NCBI GenBank assembly: GCA_948474755.1
Contig: CAOLHI010000419.1
Span: 62,001 to 126,000, forward strand
DNA from: Ctenosaura bakeri
Taxonomy: Eukaryota > Chordata > Lepidosauria > Squamata > Iguanidae
DNA length: 64,000 bases
Direction: 5' to 3'
Every line of letters starts with the position of its first letter. The stretch's first letter is position 1. Made by a program: the position numbers and the translations under genes. Below are positions 24,728 through 36,696 of the stretch, piece by piece. Under the pieces are notes generated by a model, which did no database searches, was not told where the DNA came from, and saw nothing but the letters and a program-made list of their open reading frames with translations.

Positions 24728-26126
24728 GTAAATAAACTGTTCAATAGTGAGTCAACACATAGATACATGTTAAGATGATGAAAATGAGTATGAACTCTGA
24801 TGAAAAAGCATAAAAAGGAAGACAGGGGTTGATATATGGGGGAGAAACAGGGGAGATGGAAGGAATTCTGTGTAATATATGTTGGATAAGAACTTATTAA
24901 TTATATCATTGTAAATGTTGGATATTAAAAAGATAATAATAATTAAAAAAAGGTTGCACTTGGAGGCAGCAATTCACCCTTGGTTTTTGGTGACAGAATT
25001 CTGGAGGTGCTGGGGGCCACAAATGCATCTTGGGTGGCCTCATAGGCTAAAGAATTACATTACTTACTGGTAAGTTGTTGTATTGGTTGTGCTGGAGGGT
25101 ATGTGCATGGAGAGTGTTCCCCATTGCCTTAATTATATATGAAGTTGCTGGAATTTTTTCCCCCTTCTGCTATGAAGCACACATAAAGCATGTTTAATAC
25201 AGTATAGAAATGTGTTTTGTAAGGAAACAGTGCAAGATCTTGTTACATGACTTTTTAAAAAAAGAGTCATGTGAGGCAAGGAGTATGGCCAGCTGGCAAT
25301 GTATTGTTTTTCTCTGCTTTGAAACAAATGGAAACAACCAAGGTCCTGTGCTGCTTTATGGTCTTTGTTTAAAACCTAAAAAAATAAAAAATGAAAAAAA
25401 CGCCAAACCCTCTGGCTACTTCTTATATAAGGTCAGAAGAAATACCCCTGCCCCAATGAGTAATGTGTAAAAATGTAATTCACTGCATATGCTTGTATAT
25501 TACATTTTTTAAATATAATGCAAATGATGCCTCTCACCATCCCTACCCCAAAGTAATTTGCTGCAGGTAACTGTTTTTATTGTAATGAATTGCTTCCTGA
25601 GTCTGACCAAGAACAAGCATAAAATGGCTGAATAGTTTCATTCCTTTACAGGGATATGACAGACATTTATCCTGGTAGTGTTAAAGTGGCCGGATGGGAA
25701 TACATTTGCCAAATGCATGAATTACACAGAACAGCCTGGAAGTGTTGTAAGATATACAGTTCATATTTCTTTCAAGCTTCCAGTCATCTGGAATTACATT
25801 TGTGAATCTTTAGGACTGTGATAGGATAGGATGAAACCCTAAATAAACAAACACATTTCTCAGTGACTTCTCAATATGCATTTAATGAGAAATAAAACAA
25901 AACATCAAAAGCTGCTCAATAAAGGGATGCAACAATGGAAAATAAAATCATAACTTGTTTTAAAGCCCACTCAGAGAAAATGAAACATACCTCCTATGCA
26001 TACTTGTTTGAGAGCTAAAACGATATTGGGGGAAAAAATAATTACCAGGTAGTCCTACAGAGGGGGGAAAAAACTGGTGTATGTGTGTAAACTCTCTCCC
26101 TCCACCCCCCCTCTTTTTTAAAAAAA
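24728..26126. other. Unassigned interval
   Basis: No gene is recognised. An 86-codon + frame at 25210-25470 lacks motifs and its C-terminal half is an A-rich run. Confidence 0.45.
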
Positions 26127-26283
26127 GGCCATTTCCGCAGCAGACTGTTATGGCGCTATTATACCAGTTTCAAAAACCTATGGAATCATGGAACCGGCCC
26201 CTCCCTAAACTACAAACTCCAGGATTCCATAGAATGTTGAAAGTGGTATAATAGTGCTATAACAGTCTACTGCAGAAGTGGCC
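26127..26283. mobile_element. GGCC-ended MITE, family M, copy 5 (short form)
   Basis: A 157-bp short form with GGCCATTTCCGCAG and inverted CTGCAGAAGTGGCC ends. Flanks are AAA and TAA, consistent with an altered 3-bp duplication. Like copy 3 it has the CCCCTCCCTAAACTAC arm and lacks the CTCAGCCAGAGAGC centre. Confidence 0.75.
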
Positions 26284-26385
26284 TAAGAGGCAAGTGAGTT
26301 CATTTCCCTTTCTTTGTGAAGTAGAGATTCTCTTTCTGCAGCAAGAATGCAGAAATGCCCTTAAACACTTCAATGGAACTGAATA

Positions 26386-26945
26386 ATAGAATCATAGAAA
26401 TGTAGAGTTGGAAGAGACCACACGGGCCATCCAGTCCAACCCCCTACCATGCAGAAACCCCTCAAAGCACTCCCGACAGATGACCATCAAGCCTCTGCTT
26501 AAAAACCTCCAAGGAAGGAGACTCCACTACACTCCGAGGCAGCACATTCCACTGCTGGACAGCCCTGACTGTCAGGAAGTTCTTCCTGAGGTTCAGGTGG
26601 AATCTCCTTTCTTGCAGCTTGAATCCATTGCTCCTTGTCCTGGTCTCTGGAGCAGCAGAAAACAAACCCTCTCCTTCTATGTGGCATCCCTTCAAATATT
26701 TAAACATGGCTATCATGTCCCCTCTTAACCTTCTCTTCTGCAGACTAAACATCCCCAGCTCTCTAAGTCTATCCTCATAGGGCATGGCTTCCAGGCCTCT
26801 CACCATTTTGGTCGCCCTCCTCTGGACTTGCTCCAGCTTGTCAATATCCTTCTTGAATTGGGGTGCCCAGAACTGGACGCAGTATTCAAGATGAGGCCTA
26901 ACCAAAGCAGAGTAGAGTGGTACCAGTACCTCCCTCGATCTAGCT
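26386..26945 (-). pseudogene. CR1 LINE, 5'-truncated, ORF2 C-terminus open
   Basis: The - strand frame 26462-27277 contains about 160 residues of CR1 ORF2 C-terminus: LVRPHLEYCVQFWAP, DKLEQVQRRATKMVRG, DRLRELGMFSLQKRRLRGD, FHLNLRKNFLTVR and ESPSLEVFKQRLDGHL in order. The first 110 or so residues of that frame are unrelated flank. The element ends on the left with a TTCTATGATTCTATTATT-type tail, the usual CR1 3' terminus. The reverse transcriptase core is missing, so it is a dead insertion, but the intact frame makes it one of the younger CR1 copies here. Confidence 0.9.
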
Positions 26946-27720
26946 TTGCTCTGCTCTGTGCATTTCCTCAAGTTGAACTGCAGTGTGGTTATCAGAGGGA
27001 GGTGAAGAAGGCTGTCTTTTTTGTTGCCTTGGTGGCTGCTGAGGATACAGGGGAGTGGAGAGAGTGCTGGGCTTTGTATGGACCCTTCACAGCAACACCT
27101 GGGAAAGCAATCAGGCAAATCAGAGATCACTGCTTGTTGGCTGGTCCTTGAAAGCTTCCAAAGGAAAAAATGAGATGCCGAGCTACTTCTGTGGCAAGGC
27201 AGCAGATCAGTCCAGCAGCCTGTGACTGATTTGGCCTGTTCAGTTGAGCAGAAATAAAACAAGATAAACTGATGCAATCAAAGAAAAAGCCCATGGAAAT
27301 TTCTGCTGCTGTTTAAAAATGCTGCCACCGCAGATGTCCACTTTGAAGGAACAATAGAAACATCTTTACAAGAACAACCACCTCAAAGCAGCAGCTCCCT
27401 TATGCTTTTCTCTCTCCTCCAGGCATGATGATACCATTGGAACAATATAGATAATAGCTGAGGCCTTTGTAAGCTCATTGTCCTCATGGAGGGGGTGTCA
27501 ATCACAGTTAAAGAACTGAAGAACAGCTATTGGTGGAGGACTGCATAGCTTCCAACTCTTTTGATTTGGCAGGGACAGGCCCAATCCTCTGTCATCTCAC
27601 CTTTTTCCACTGCTTTTACGCTTCTCTTGCTTCCTCTTCCCTCGTCAGCTTACATCAATTGCTGCGCACTGAGTTTAAAGTACAAAAATAATTTGCATTC
27701 AATTAAGCCAGAGGGGAGAG
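26946..27720. other. Unassigned interval
   Basis: No gene is recognised. The upstream part of the fused CR1 frame lies here and shows no known domain. Confidence 0.4.
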
Positions 27721-27815
27721 TCAGCATGGTATAGTGGTTTGAGTGTTAGGCTATGGACTATGGAGACCAGGGTTTACTGCTTGGCCATAGAAACACACTA
27801 GTCTCATTTTCTGGC
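27721..27815 (+). mobile_element. SINE head fragment
   Basis: GTCAGCATGGTATAGTGG followed by GAGACCAGGGTTTACTGCTT matches the tRNA-like head of the SINEs at 11219-11441 and 8417-9028. The 3' half is missing. Confidence 0.55.
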
Positions 27816-28091
27816 AAAATAAATGTGTACATATGCACCCACACATATGCCCATGCCTTTATACACAGAGAAAACATACTTCTCTCTCTGTGTCTTTGGT
27901 TTGCTTCCATCTGATAATTTTCAGCCATCAGTAACTTGTGAATTCCTTCTGAAAAATTAGAGTCAATTCTTAAGTCATGTAAACCTTCACAGTGTCTTGA
28001 ATGAAATGTTTCAGATAAGAGTCCCTATGTCTAAAGTATTGTGCTTTCAATACCATATAAGAGAAAATGCTTTGATGTACAGAAGATGCTA

Positions 28092-28222
28092 CATTATTAT
28101 TTTTATTATTTTATATATATATCTTGTTCTTTTCCCAGTCTGAGACTTAAGGCAGCTTGAAACATTAGAACAGGTACAGCTTTAAAACTCATATCACACA
28201 TGAAAAATTTAATTAAAAATAA
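28092..28222 (-). mobile_element. L2-type LINE 3' end
   Basis: A TTATTATTTTATATATAT lead and a CTTAAGGCAGCTTG block read on the - strand as the L2 3' end (compare 29466-29655). The 5' portion is absent. Confidence 0.5.
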
Positions 28223-28386
28223 TCAGTGACTTAGATGATGGGGTGTAGGGAATCCTTATCAAGTTTGCAGATGACACAAAACTTGGCAGAGTGGCTAACA
28301 CATTGGAAGATAGGTACAGAATTCAACAGGGCCTAGATAAACGAGAAAATTGGGCAGAAATTAATAAAATGAAATTCAGTAGAGAT
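28223..28386 (+). pseudogene. Older CR1 LINE, left half (RT segment)
   Basis: The + strand reads SDLDDGV, a stop, then ILIKFADDTKLGRVA and ENWAEINKMKFSR, the CR1 reverse transcriptase stretch with the catalytic FADD at 28264-28275. Similarity stops at 28386, exactly where the 3' terminus of an opposite-strand CR1 begins. The continuation, a diverged Cys/Leu-Gly segment followed by KKDLGIIVD, appears at 33478 on the same strand. Confidence 0.8.
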
Positions 28387-29381
28387 AGAATCATAGAGTT
28401 GGAAAAGACCACAAGGGCCATTGAGTCCAGCTCCCTGCCATGCAGGAACATACCACCAAAGCATTCCAAAGAAGGAGACTCTACCATACACCAAGGAAGC
28501 ATATTCTACTGTCAAACTGCTCTTACCATCAGATGTTCCTCCTAGTGTTCAGATGGAATCTCTTTTCCTGAAGTTAGAAGCCATTGCTCTGTACCCTAGT
28601 CTCTGGAACAGCAGAAAACAGGCTTGCTCCATCTTCCATATGACTTTCCTTATAATATTTAAACATTGTTGTCATATTGCCTCTTGATCATCTCTTCTAC
28701 AGGCTAAATGTACCCAGCTCCCTAAGCTGATCTTCATAGGGTATAGCTTCCAGGTCTTCTACCATTTTGGTTGTCTTTCTCTGGATGTCTTTGAGCTTCT
28801 CAATATTCTTCCTAAACTGTGATGTTCAGAACACTTTGGTCTGACCAAAGCAGAATAGAGTAGTACTATCACTTTCTTTGACCTAGACACTATACTCATC
28901 TTGGTGTAACCCAGAATTGCATTGGTCAGCAGTCATGCTGCTGACTCATGTTCAACTTATGGTCTATTATCCTTTTCACATGTACTGTTGTCAAACTAGG
29001 TATTACCCATCTTATATTTGTGCATTTAATTTTTTTCTGCCCAAGTGTAGTACCTTACATTTCCCCCTGTTGAAATTCATTTTGTTAGTTTTTGGTCCAG
29101 CTCTCTAATCTGTTAAGATCATTTTGAATTCTGATCCTGTCCACTGGGTAGTTAGCTACTTCTTCAGATTTGGTGTCATCTGCAAATTTGATAAGAATGT
29201 GCTCTATTCCCTCATCTAAATCATTGATAAAGATGTTGAATAGCACTGGGCCCAGGACAGAATTCTGTGGCACCCTACTAGTAATTTCTCTCCAGGATGA
29301 GAGGAGTCATTAGTGAGCAGCCTTTGGGTTTGGTTGGTCAACCACTTACAAATCCACCTAACAGTAGCATTGTCTAGCCGC

Positions 29382-29465
29382 CGCCACCACCACCATCATC
29401 ATCATCTTCTTCTTCTTCTTCTTCTTCTTCTTCTTCTTCTTCTTCTTCTTCTTCTTCTTCTTCTT
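29382..29465 (+). repeat. Compound trinucleotide microsatellite, mainly (TTC)n
   Basis: GCC/ACC triplets, then ATC triplets, then about 20 TTC triplets run in phase. It sits at the A/T-rich tail border of an L2 3' end inserted in the CR1. The poly-His/poly-Leu frame across it is not a gene. Length is likely variable between individuals. Confidence 0.95.
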
Positions 29466-29655
29466 TTTTATTTGTATCCCACTTTTTTCCTCAGAAGGAT
29501 TCAAAGCAGCTTACAATACTTTAAAAAGAAAACATGGTTAAAAAACCGTAATATAAGTTAAAACACAAATTAAACAAGCAGTGATAATTAAAACAAAGTT
29601 AAAATACATATTAAAATCAGCTAACAGATCACAATTAAATCTGATTAAAATTATA
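29466..29655 (-). mobile_element. L2-type LINE 3' end inside CR1
   Basis: The TTTATTTGTATCCCAC lead with a TTCAAAGCAGCTTAC block reads on the - strand as an L2 3' UTR. CR1 similarity is lost at about 29382 and resumes near 29660, so this piece and the microsatellite form one insertion. Confidence 0.65.
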
Positions 29656-30792
29656 ATGACCAGCACTTTTCTTCAGTCAGGCAATTTTACTAGCTTGTTT
29701 GCAAGAATATCATGGAGGACCTTGTCAAAGGCCTTACTTAAGTCAAGAGATGCTACATCCACAGCATTCCCTTCATCTACCAAGCTAATAACTTTATCAA
29801 AACAAGAGATAATACTAGTTTGGCATGACTTATTTTGAGAAACCCATGTTGACTTTTAGTGGTCAGAGCATTCTTTTCTAAGTGCTTACAGATTGTCTGT
29901 TTAATGATCTGCTCTACAATCTTTCCCAGTATTGATATCAGGCTGACTGGCTGGTAATGCTCTTTTTGTCCCTTTCTGAAGATAAGGATGATATTTGCCC
30001 TCCTCCAGTCTGCTGGGACTTCTCCTACTCTTCAAGAATTATCACAGATTATTGTCATTGGTTCTGAAGTTACTTGTGCCAGTTCTTTTAATACCCTTGG
30101 ATGTAGTTCATCTGGTCCAGGAGACTTGAAGTAATTTAGAGTAGCCAGGTATTCCTGTACTATCTCTGTATCTATGCTGTGCTGCATTTCCCCTACCACA
30201 TCATCTACTCTGTTTTCCTCAGGTACAGCATTGTTTTCCTTTTGGGAAAAGACCAAGACAACAAAGTTGTTTTGCCTTTTCTCTGACCCCTGCTAGCCTT
30301 TCATCATCCTCTCCATGCAGAGGCCCTACCATTTCTTTGTTCTTCCTTCTGCTACAGACATAATCAAAACAGCCCTTCTTATGTTTCTAACCCCTCCAGC
30401 AAACTTGAGATCATTCTGAGCTTTAGCTTTTCTGATTTTCTCTTTACACTGTCTGGCTATTTGGTTGAATTGCTCTTTGGTGATTTCCCCCCTTTTTCCA
30501 TTTCTTATAATGTTCCTTTTATATCCATCCTGGATTTTTTTAGACATCTCTAATTTTTCCTTCTCATTGGAATTGTTGGATTCTGCCTTGAGTCTTTCAA
30601 TTTTATGAAACTCCAAATCGATCATGAACTCCCTTCTCTTTTAGTATTCCTGACCAAGGGATCACACCCTGTCTTTCCCTATATTGGGAAATATATATTC
30701 CCAATATGTATACTGAAACCAGCTTTCTTTAAATCTAGAATGTGTGTCTGATTATGCTTGACTTCCCCTTTCCACTGTATAAAAATCTCCAG

Positions 30793-31820
30793 GGCCATTT
30801 CCATGCACCATTGTTATAGTGCTATTGTTACCCTGTATATTGGGGGTCCTGGGAGGGGCGCCCAAACAACCAAATAAAAACACAAGTTGGGGGAATTTAA
30901 CTCAAGCACTCTCTTGGCTAAATGAGAGGCAGGGTAACATTAGCAAGGATCTTTTACCCTATGTCTATGGCTTCAGGTCAGAGAGCAAGCAGGCAATTTT
31001 AAAGTAACAAAAATAATAGTTTTATTGAAAGATAAACAGCAAAGAAAACAACACGCACACTAGCTAACTTGGAAACAGAAATAGAGAGCTTAGGGAATCG
31101 GTAATACGACACCTGGTCTTGTAGTCCTGGAGAGAAGTTGGGGTTCTGGGGAAGAAAGCTCAGCATGGCTGGCTGAGGGGAGCTCCTTAGAGAAACTGGC
31201 AGCAAGGCGGGATGGCAGTCCAAAGTAGTCCGAAGACGTCCCAAAAGTGGGGACCTTTTATAAGGTGGATTTTACCTACAGGCTATGTCATGTTCGGTGA
31301 GAACAAAGGAAATTTGGAGTTGGACAAAAGAGTTGGAAAAGGTCGGGTTTTGCATGATGGGTTTAGCTCTTAAGACAATAGCGTTCGTTAATAGCCTGAC
31401 ATAAAGAAATGGCTTGGCTCTTGGCTGCATGGCTTTGTGTAGATCCGAGCTGAGCAGAGCTGGTTTGCAGGGAGGTTTTTCCCTAAAGCAATGGAGAGGC
31501 TTAAATTGCCTGCCTGAATGGGGTTTTGGAATGTACAACCATTAATGGCCGCACCCGTACGTGCTTGTTCAGGGGACCTCTGCAAACACGTGGAGTAGGG
31601 TGGCAGAGAGAGGTCAATCCATGGCCAAATTATTTGATATCAAAAGGATATCTAGTGCTGTCACCAGACATATCATAACTGTGATAACACTATTTCTCCA
31701 CTTTCCACATTCTTTGGAATTCTAGGGTTTGTTGCCCCTTCCTAAACTGAAAACCCCAGGATTCCATGGGATGTTGAAATTGGAATAACAGTACTATAAC
31801 AGTGTAGTGTGCAAATGGCC
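30793..31820. mobile_element. GGCC-ended MITE, family M, copy 6, split by LTR (TSD CAG)
   Basis: The left piece (30793-30825) and right piece (31690-31820) together make a roughly 160-bp family-M element with GGCC ends, flanked by CAG (30790-30792, 31821-31823). The CR1 endonuclease-to-RT reading resumes across it. The solo LTR copy C lies inside, duplicating CTAT of the MITE. Confidence 0.9.
30826..31689 (-). mobile_element. ERV solo LTR, family 1, copy C (TSD CTAT)
   Basis: An 864-bp LTR beginning TGTTACCCTG on the + strand and ending GATAACA, with perfect CTAT duplications (30822-30825, 31690-31693). On the - strand it has a TATAAAA box near 31256-31265 and an AATAAA signal near 31021-31026. 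It is the innermost layer of a four-level nest. Confidence 0.93.
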
Positions 31821-33477
31821 CAGGAGAAATGGTCGCTTCCACTTAAGGATTCCACCACCTCTACCCCATTAACAAGGTCATCATTGTTACTTAGGATCAT
31901 ATTTAAAACAGCTGTTCCCCTTGTTCCCTCTTCCACCTTCTGGACTATGAAATTGTTTGCAAGGCAAGTGAGAAATTTGTTGAACCTGATACTCTTGGCA
32001 GAGTCTGACTTGCAATAAATAATCAGGATAGATGAAATTTCCCATTACTACTGTATCTTTCCTTACTGAATGTTTGATCATCTGTTTGAGGAAGGCTTCA
32101 TCAAAGTCTTCAGTCTGGCCTGGAGGTCTGTAATAGACCTCCCACAATGACATCACTATTGTTTCTTTTCCCCTTATTTTACCCAGGTTGTTCTCAACCT
32201 GGCTTCCAGGATTTAAGTCATGGATTCTTCACAGGTGTAAATGTCCCTGACATATACTGCTACTCCTCTTTTCCTTTTTGGTCTATTGTTTTCAAAACAG
32301 GTTATACATCCCTGTTGCTACATTCCAGTCATGATTTCTGTGACACCTATTATATAATATTTACTTTGTTGTGCTACAAGTTCATGTTTATCCTGTTTAT
32401 TTTCCATGCTCTGTGCATTAGTGTAGAGGTATTTGAGACCATATATCACTCCCCCTAGCTGCTTATTTAAGTTTCTTTCCTTCCCATTGTTGGGTTCCAG
32501 TACTGTTTGCCCTATTCTCCCTATAAGGCTTGGACTATATTTCCAGCACTTGATGGAATCCGGCCCTCAAGCAAACTGTTTCCCTCTTCCTCATAACTAA
32601 GTTTAAAACCCTCCTAATGAGGTTTCTGAGATTCTTAGCAAAAATGTTCCTGCCAACGGCTGTGAGGTGCAACCCACCACTTCCCAGAAGTCCTTCTTCA
32701 TGAAACTGTGGACCATGATCCAAGAAGCCAAACTGTTCCTGGCAGCACCATCTTTGGAGCTAGTTGTTCACCACCACTATTTTTCTCTCCCTTCCTGGGC
32801 TGTGTCCTTCAACTAGGAGACAAGACAAAATGACAACTTGTACATTAAGGTCCTTAAGCTCCCTACCCAGAGCCTCATAATTCCATATGATCTCTTGAAG
32901 GCTGTGCTATGCAGTGTCATTGGTTCTGACATGGTCTAGAAGGAAAGGACAATGGTCAGTGGGCTTGACCAGTTTGTCAGTTGCTGTGTTATATCATGGA
33001 TATTTGCCCCAGGGAGACAATACACCTCATGAGACATCCTCTCAGGCCCACAAACCACTGCTTCTGTCCCTCTCAGCAGGGACTTCCCTACCACCACCAC
33101 ACACCTTCTTTGAGATACTGGCCCCTGCCAATCCATGTGCTGAATTTTCCAAGGTCTCCTCCACATTCTCTGAGGACTGACACTGTTAGTCCTGCTCCTG
33201 TCCTTTGTCCTCAATGATAAGAGAAAGAGAACTTCAATTTGATTCTGTAGCTCCAAACTCAAGAAAGATCCCCGGTCCTTCTACTTCTATGTGTCATGTT
33301 CTTCCAAATATCCACCTCCTGAGTTTGGGGACTCAACTCATTCTCAGAGACATTTTCTTTTTATTTGTACTCCAGTTCAATGGTCCAAGAAAACCTCATG
33401 ATCCCTAATGTGCTTCCTAATATGTTGACCTCATGCTCCCTAATATGCTGAATAAATGCAAAATATGCTAATATGCT

Positions 33478-34190
33478 GAGGTAAATGCAAAATTCTATCT
33501 TTAGGCCACAAAAAACAAAAGCACAGGTATAGAATGGGGTACACACACACATGGCTCAGTGGTATTACATGCAAAAAAGACCTTGGGATTATTGTTGATT
33601 ATAAATTGAATATAAGACAGCAGTGTGATGCTGCAGCAAAAATGTGAATGCTATTTTAGCCTGCATTAATAGAAGCATAGTTTCCAAGTTGAGGGAAGTA
33701 ATATTCTCACTACATTCTGTGCTGGTCACACCTCATCTGCAGCACTGTACTCATTTCTGGGTACCTTATTTTAAGAAGGATATAGACAGGTTGTTGCAGG
33801 TTCAGATAAGGACAATGAGGATGATAAGAGATATGGAGAACAAAACATATGAGGACAGGCTGAAGGAGTTGGGCACATTCAGCTTGGTGAAGAGAAGACT
33901 GAAGGGTGTCACAATTGCATTCTAAATACCTCAAGGGCTGTCACAGAGAGAAGAGGGCAGGCCTATTCTCTGCTGTCTTTCAGGATAGGTCCAGGTTTAA
34001 TGGTTTGGAGTTAAATGACAGTAGATATTTTTTGAGCATTAGAAGGAACTTCTTGATAGTAAAAGCATTTTGGTATTGGCTAGAGAGGTTTTTGGGTTTT
34101 AGCTTCAGTTAGAGTCTGGACAGCTACCTGCTGGGGATGCTTTAGCTGGAGATCTTGCCTTGCAGAGGCTTCGAATCCTAGTCACTTTAA
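33478..34190 (+). pseudogene. Older CR1 LINE, right half (ORF2 C-terminus)
   Basis: The + strand continues the CR1 protein that stopped at 28386: HRYRMG-like, CKKDLGIIVDYKL, then LVTPHLQHCTHFWVPYFKKDIDRL, EDRLKELGTFSLVKRRLKG, KYLKGCHREK and SIRRNFLIVKAF. Frameshifts near 33920 and several stops show it is dead. Its orientation is opposite to the CR1 that separates the two halves. The usual CR1 3' tail is not recognisable. Confidence 0.85.
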
Positions 34191-34995
34191 ACCCCAGTAG
34201 ATAATGATATATCACTGGCAATGGAATTCCATAGTTCCCCCATATCAAGATTACCATCCACCACTGATGATCAGGTTCAGAGTTTGGCCTGCAAAGTGAG
34301 TGGGAGCATCTACCACTTGGTACACACCATATTTGCTACATAGGTCACGGGTCCTGAGCCATTGCAAGATATGGAACCTAGATAAGAGAGTGGAATCAGA
34401 AGAAAAGGCTATGTGTTGCTCCCCACATCCCAGTTTTTGTCTGCTGCTTCACAGAGAACAGAGGCACTGGCAGAGCTGGGAGACTAACCTCTTCAGATTT
34501 GTCCAGCCATGTCTGTTTTTTCCCCTCACTGCAGAACTCCAACCAATAGCAAAAGTTTCCTTCTTCCTCCTTTGACTTAACTTTTATTTTTTTCTGAGCT
34601 AAGTATTTGACCTTTAAACTATTATACTATTATTAATCTTTTGCTGAGACCAATGTGAACCAAAAGCAATAAATAAATAAAAGTTTTCAGAGGAAATAAT
34701 TCAATCCTGTTTTTCAATATGGACTAGAGCACAGTGTTGTTTCTTTCCATGTTAAAGGAGCCATTACTAGTCAGCTACCCAGAATGAGCTGGACTAGAGT
34801 AGGGGATGGATTACAGGCTATATGAGAGAAAAAGCACTAGGCACAAGTGGGGGACAGGAATCTTCCATCCAAGAATACTCCAGAATTTTAAAACGTCTAG
34901 GAAATTCAAGTAAATAAAATGGCAGCCATTAGGAAGAGGTTGCCAAGACCAAACAAATGAAAGAAAAAGTAATGAATGAAGTTTCTAACAGCATG
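34191..34995. other. Unassigned interval
   Basis: No gene is recognised. A short (AATA)n tract lies at about 34669-34682. Confidence 0.45.
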
Positions 34996-35185
34996 TCTGT
35001 GTGTGCCTTCAAGTCACCTATTGATTTAAGGCAATTCTATGAATTTCATAGGGTTTTCTTAGGCAAGAAATACTCTGAGATGGTTTTGCCAGTTCCTTTC
35101 TCTGAAATATAGTCTATAGCACCTGTTGTTTTGTTGGTGGTCTCCAGTCAAGTAACAACCTGGCCTGATGCTTCTCAGCCTCTCA
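34996..35185 (-). mobile_element. SINE-like repeat
   Basis: GTGTGCCTTCAAGTCACCTA and CATAGGGTTTTCTTAGGCAA are diverged forms of the 3' half of the reptile SINE seen on the - strand at 8417-8550. The tRNA-like head is not recognisable. Confidence 0.5.
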
Positions 35186-35204
35186 GATCAGATTGGATTT
35201 GGTG

Positions 35205-35500
35205 CCTCTAGGGTATCCTCCATTATTTCATAGATGAAAAATGTGTGGCCAAGCAGCATCAGAGTGTGGTCAAGATGCCAGAAGTGATTAAGCTGGGAGA
35301 TGCAGCAGCAGCTTGCTTTGCCTCAGCCCACTGAGAAGAACAAGAGCCCACCCCTATTCTCCCCCGTTCTGGAGTTAATTGAGTGTAAACTACTCTTGCC
35401 TTGTAAGCTCAGTTTGCAGCAATTGAACTAATAAGTTGAGGACAAAGGGGGAAAGAAAGCAGAAAAGAGAAACAAAGACATTCTAAAAGCAGCTGAAAAA
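35205..35500. repeat. Unclassified interspersed repeat, copy 2
   Basis: The partner of 8030-8345: shared ATGTGTGGCCAA, GAGTGTGGTCAAGATG and AAGTTGAGGACAAAGG blocks in the same order. Class unknown. Confidence 0.5.
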
Positions 35501-36696
35501 AATGGATTAATTGGGACTGTTCCTGCTAAATTGGGACTAGAGCAGCTATGAATAAACTAATGTAATCAAACCATGACTGTGAATGCCTGACACTGTGGAA
35601 AAATTTATTTAAAAAACTATTTACAGCAGTTTCAGTTCATTTGTAGAAAGATCTTTTTGTGGAAAACAACACGTACCTCTTTGGTTTGAATTCTGTGCAG
35701 GCCATCGAGTAGAGGCAATGTTGAATTTCTACTCAATGGAAACCTGCAGTAGTTTAAATTAACATTTCCTTGACAGCTTTATAGCTTTTGGAATTCATGG
35801 CTGCTACTTCTGATAAATGCTACCCTGTTGAGAAACATCAGATACTTTTAGTGAGCTGCATTATGGATGCCATGGTGTCACCCTCAGTGAATGGCTTCTG
35901 TTCAAAGGCGTTCTAGCCTTGCAAACTGAGCTTTAAAAAACTCCCCACACTTATCATCAATTTGAACTTGGTATTGCAATAGTTAGGCCCCTGTGGTTGT
36001 CACTGATACAAGGAGGAGTTTTAAGCAGTAAAGGATATTTTGCTTAACACTTTGCTGGCTGTTACCTGGACTTAAGTGCACCAAGAAATATCTTAAAAGC
36101 AAATCTTTTATGTATAAACATGAACAACGTCTTGGATTTTAATTCAGAAAACAAATGTGCTCAGCTGGTAGACATGTGGCCAATACTGTGTATGTGTTTG
36201 TTTGTTTTGCCCTGGGGTCCTCAAAGTAGTCAAACCATATTAAAATAGAATGCAAATAAACAAACAAATGAAAGAAAGAAGAAACTGATGGAGAGACGCA
36301 TACATGGGGAATTAGAATCAGGAGACAAAAATAGATTTGGTTATTATAAAAATAGTACGGAAGAGAGTAGTCTTTACTTCCTCTAAAAGAAAGGAGGGAA
36401 TGAACCAGCACTCTTTTTGACTAAGGAGATTCTAAAATCTAGAATTTAAAATGAAGAAAGCCTTGTCTTGCATATTCGCCAACCTACTTTGTTGGTTAAA
36501 TGTCTGATCAAACTATTTGAGCTTCTTTTGAATGTCTTCCCTTTTTCCACTCCCAAGGATGAATCTGAGAATCCATCCTGAATAATTGTTTTTTACTTAA
36601 GTTGGGTGGTAATAAGGACTGGACTTCCTGTTTTCCAGAACAAAGCTTTTAAACTAATGATAGTGTATTTTTCCCTTCAAATTTGTCTTGAGTTAT
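35501..36696. other. Unassigned interval
   Basis: No gene is recognised; the longest frame is a 90-codon - strand frame at 36139-36411 without motifs. Confidence 0.45.

Larger units (their letters stand above)
28387..33470 (-). pseudogene. Near full-length CR1 LINE, interrupted and inactive
   Basis: In element order on the - strand: ORF1 esterase-like pieces (GKSLLRGTEAVVCGPE at 32936-33262; GGLHLTAVGRN at 32535-32723), endonuclease pieces (YYRPPGQTEDFDEAF and MGNFIYPD at 31887-32156; SLSGSDHF at 31742-31936), the linker to RT (30326-30625), RT (SPGPDELHPRVLKEL at 30032-30256; VLGPVLFNIFINDLD and an intact FADD at 29175-29186), and a 3' end with GAATCATAGAGTTGG. Catalytic decay is clear: GDSL-type Ser box now GKSL, DGLH now GGLH, GDFN now GNFI. 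A MITE plus LTR (30793-31820) and a repeat tract (29382-29655) interrupt it. Confidence 0.9.

Noticed and set aside
26462..27277. 271-codon frame as a host gene
   Set aside because: Its C-terminal 160 residues are CR1 ORF2 and the N-terminal part is unrelated flank without motifs.
28223..29290. Opposite-strand CR1 pieces as one twin-primed (5'-inverted) insertion
   Set aside because: Twin priming would place the inverted piece upstream of the element's 5' side. Here the + piece lies beyond the 3' terminus, and its continuation is found at 33478.
29313..29561. Poly-His/poly-Leu open frame
   Set aside because: Translation of a trinucleotide microsatellite and LINE tail.
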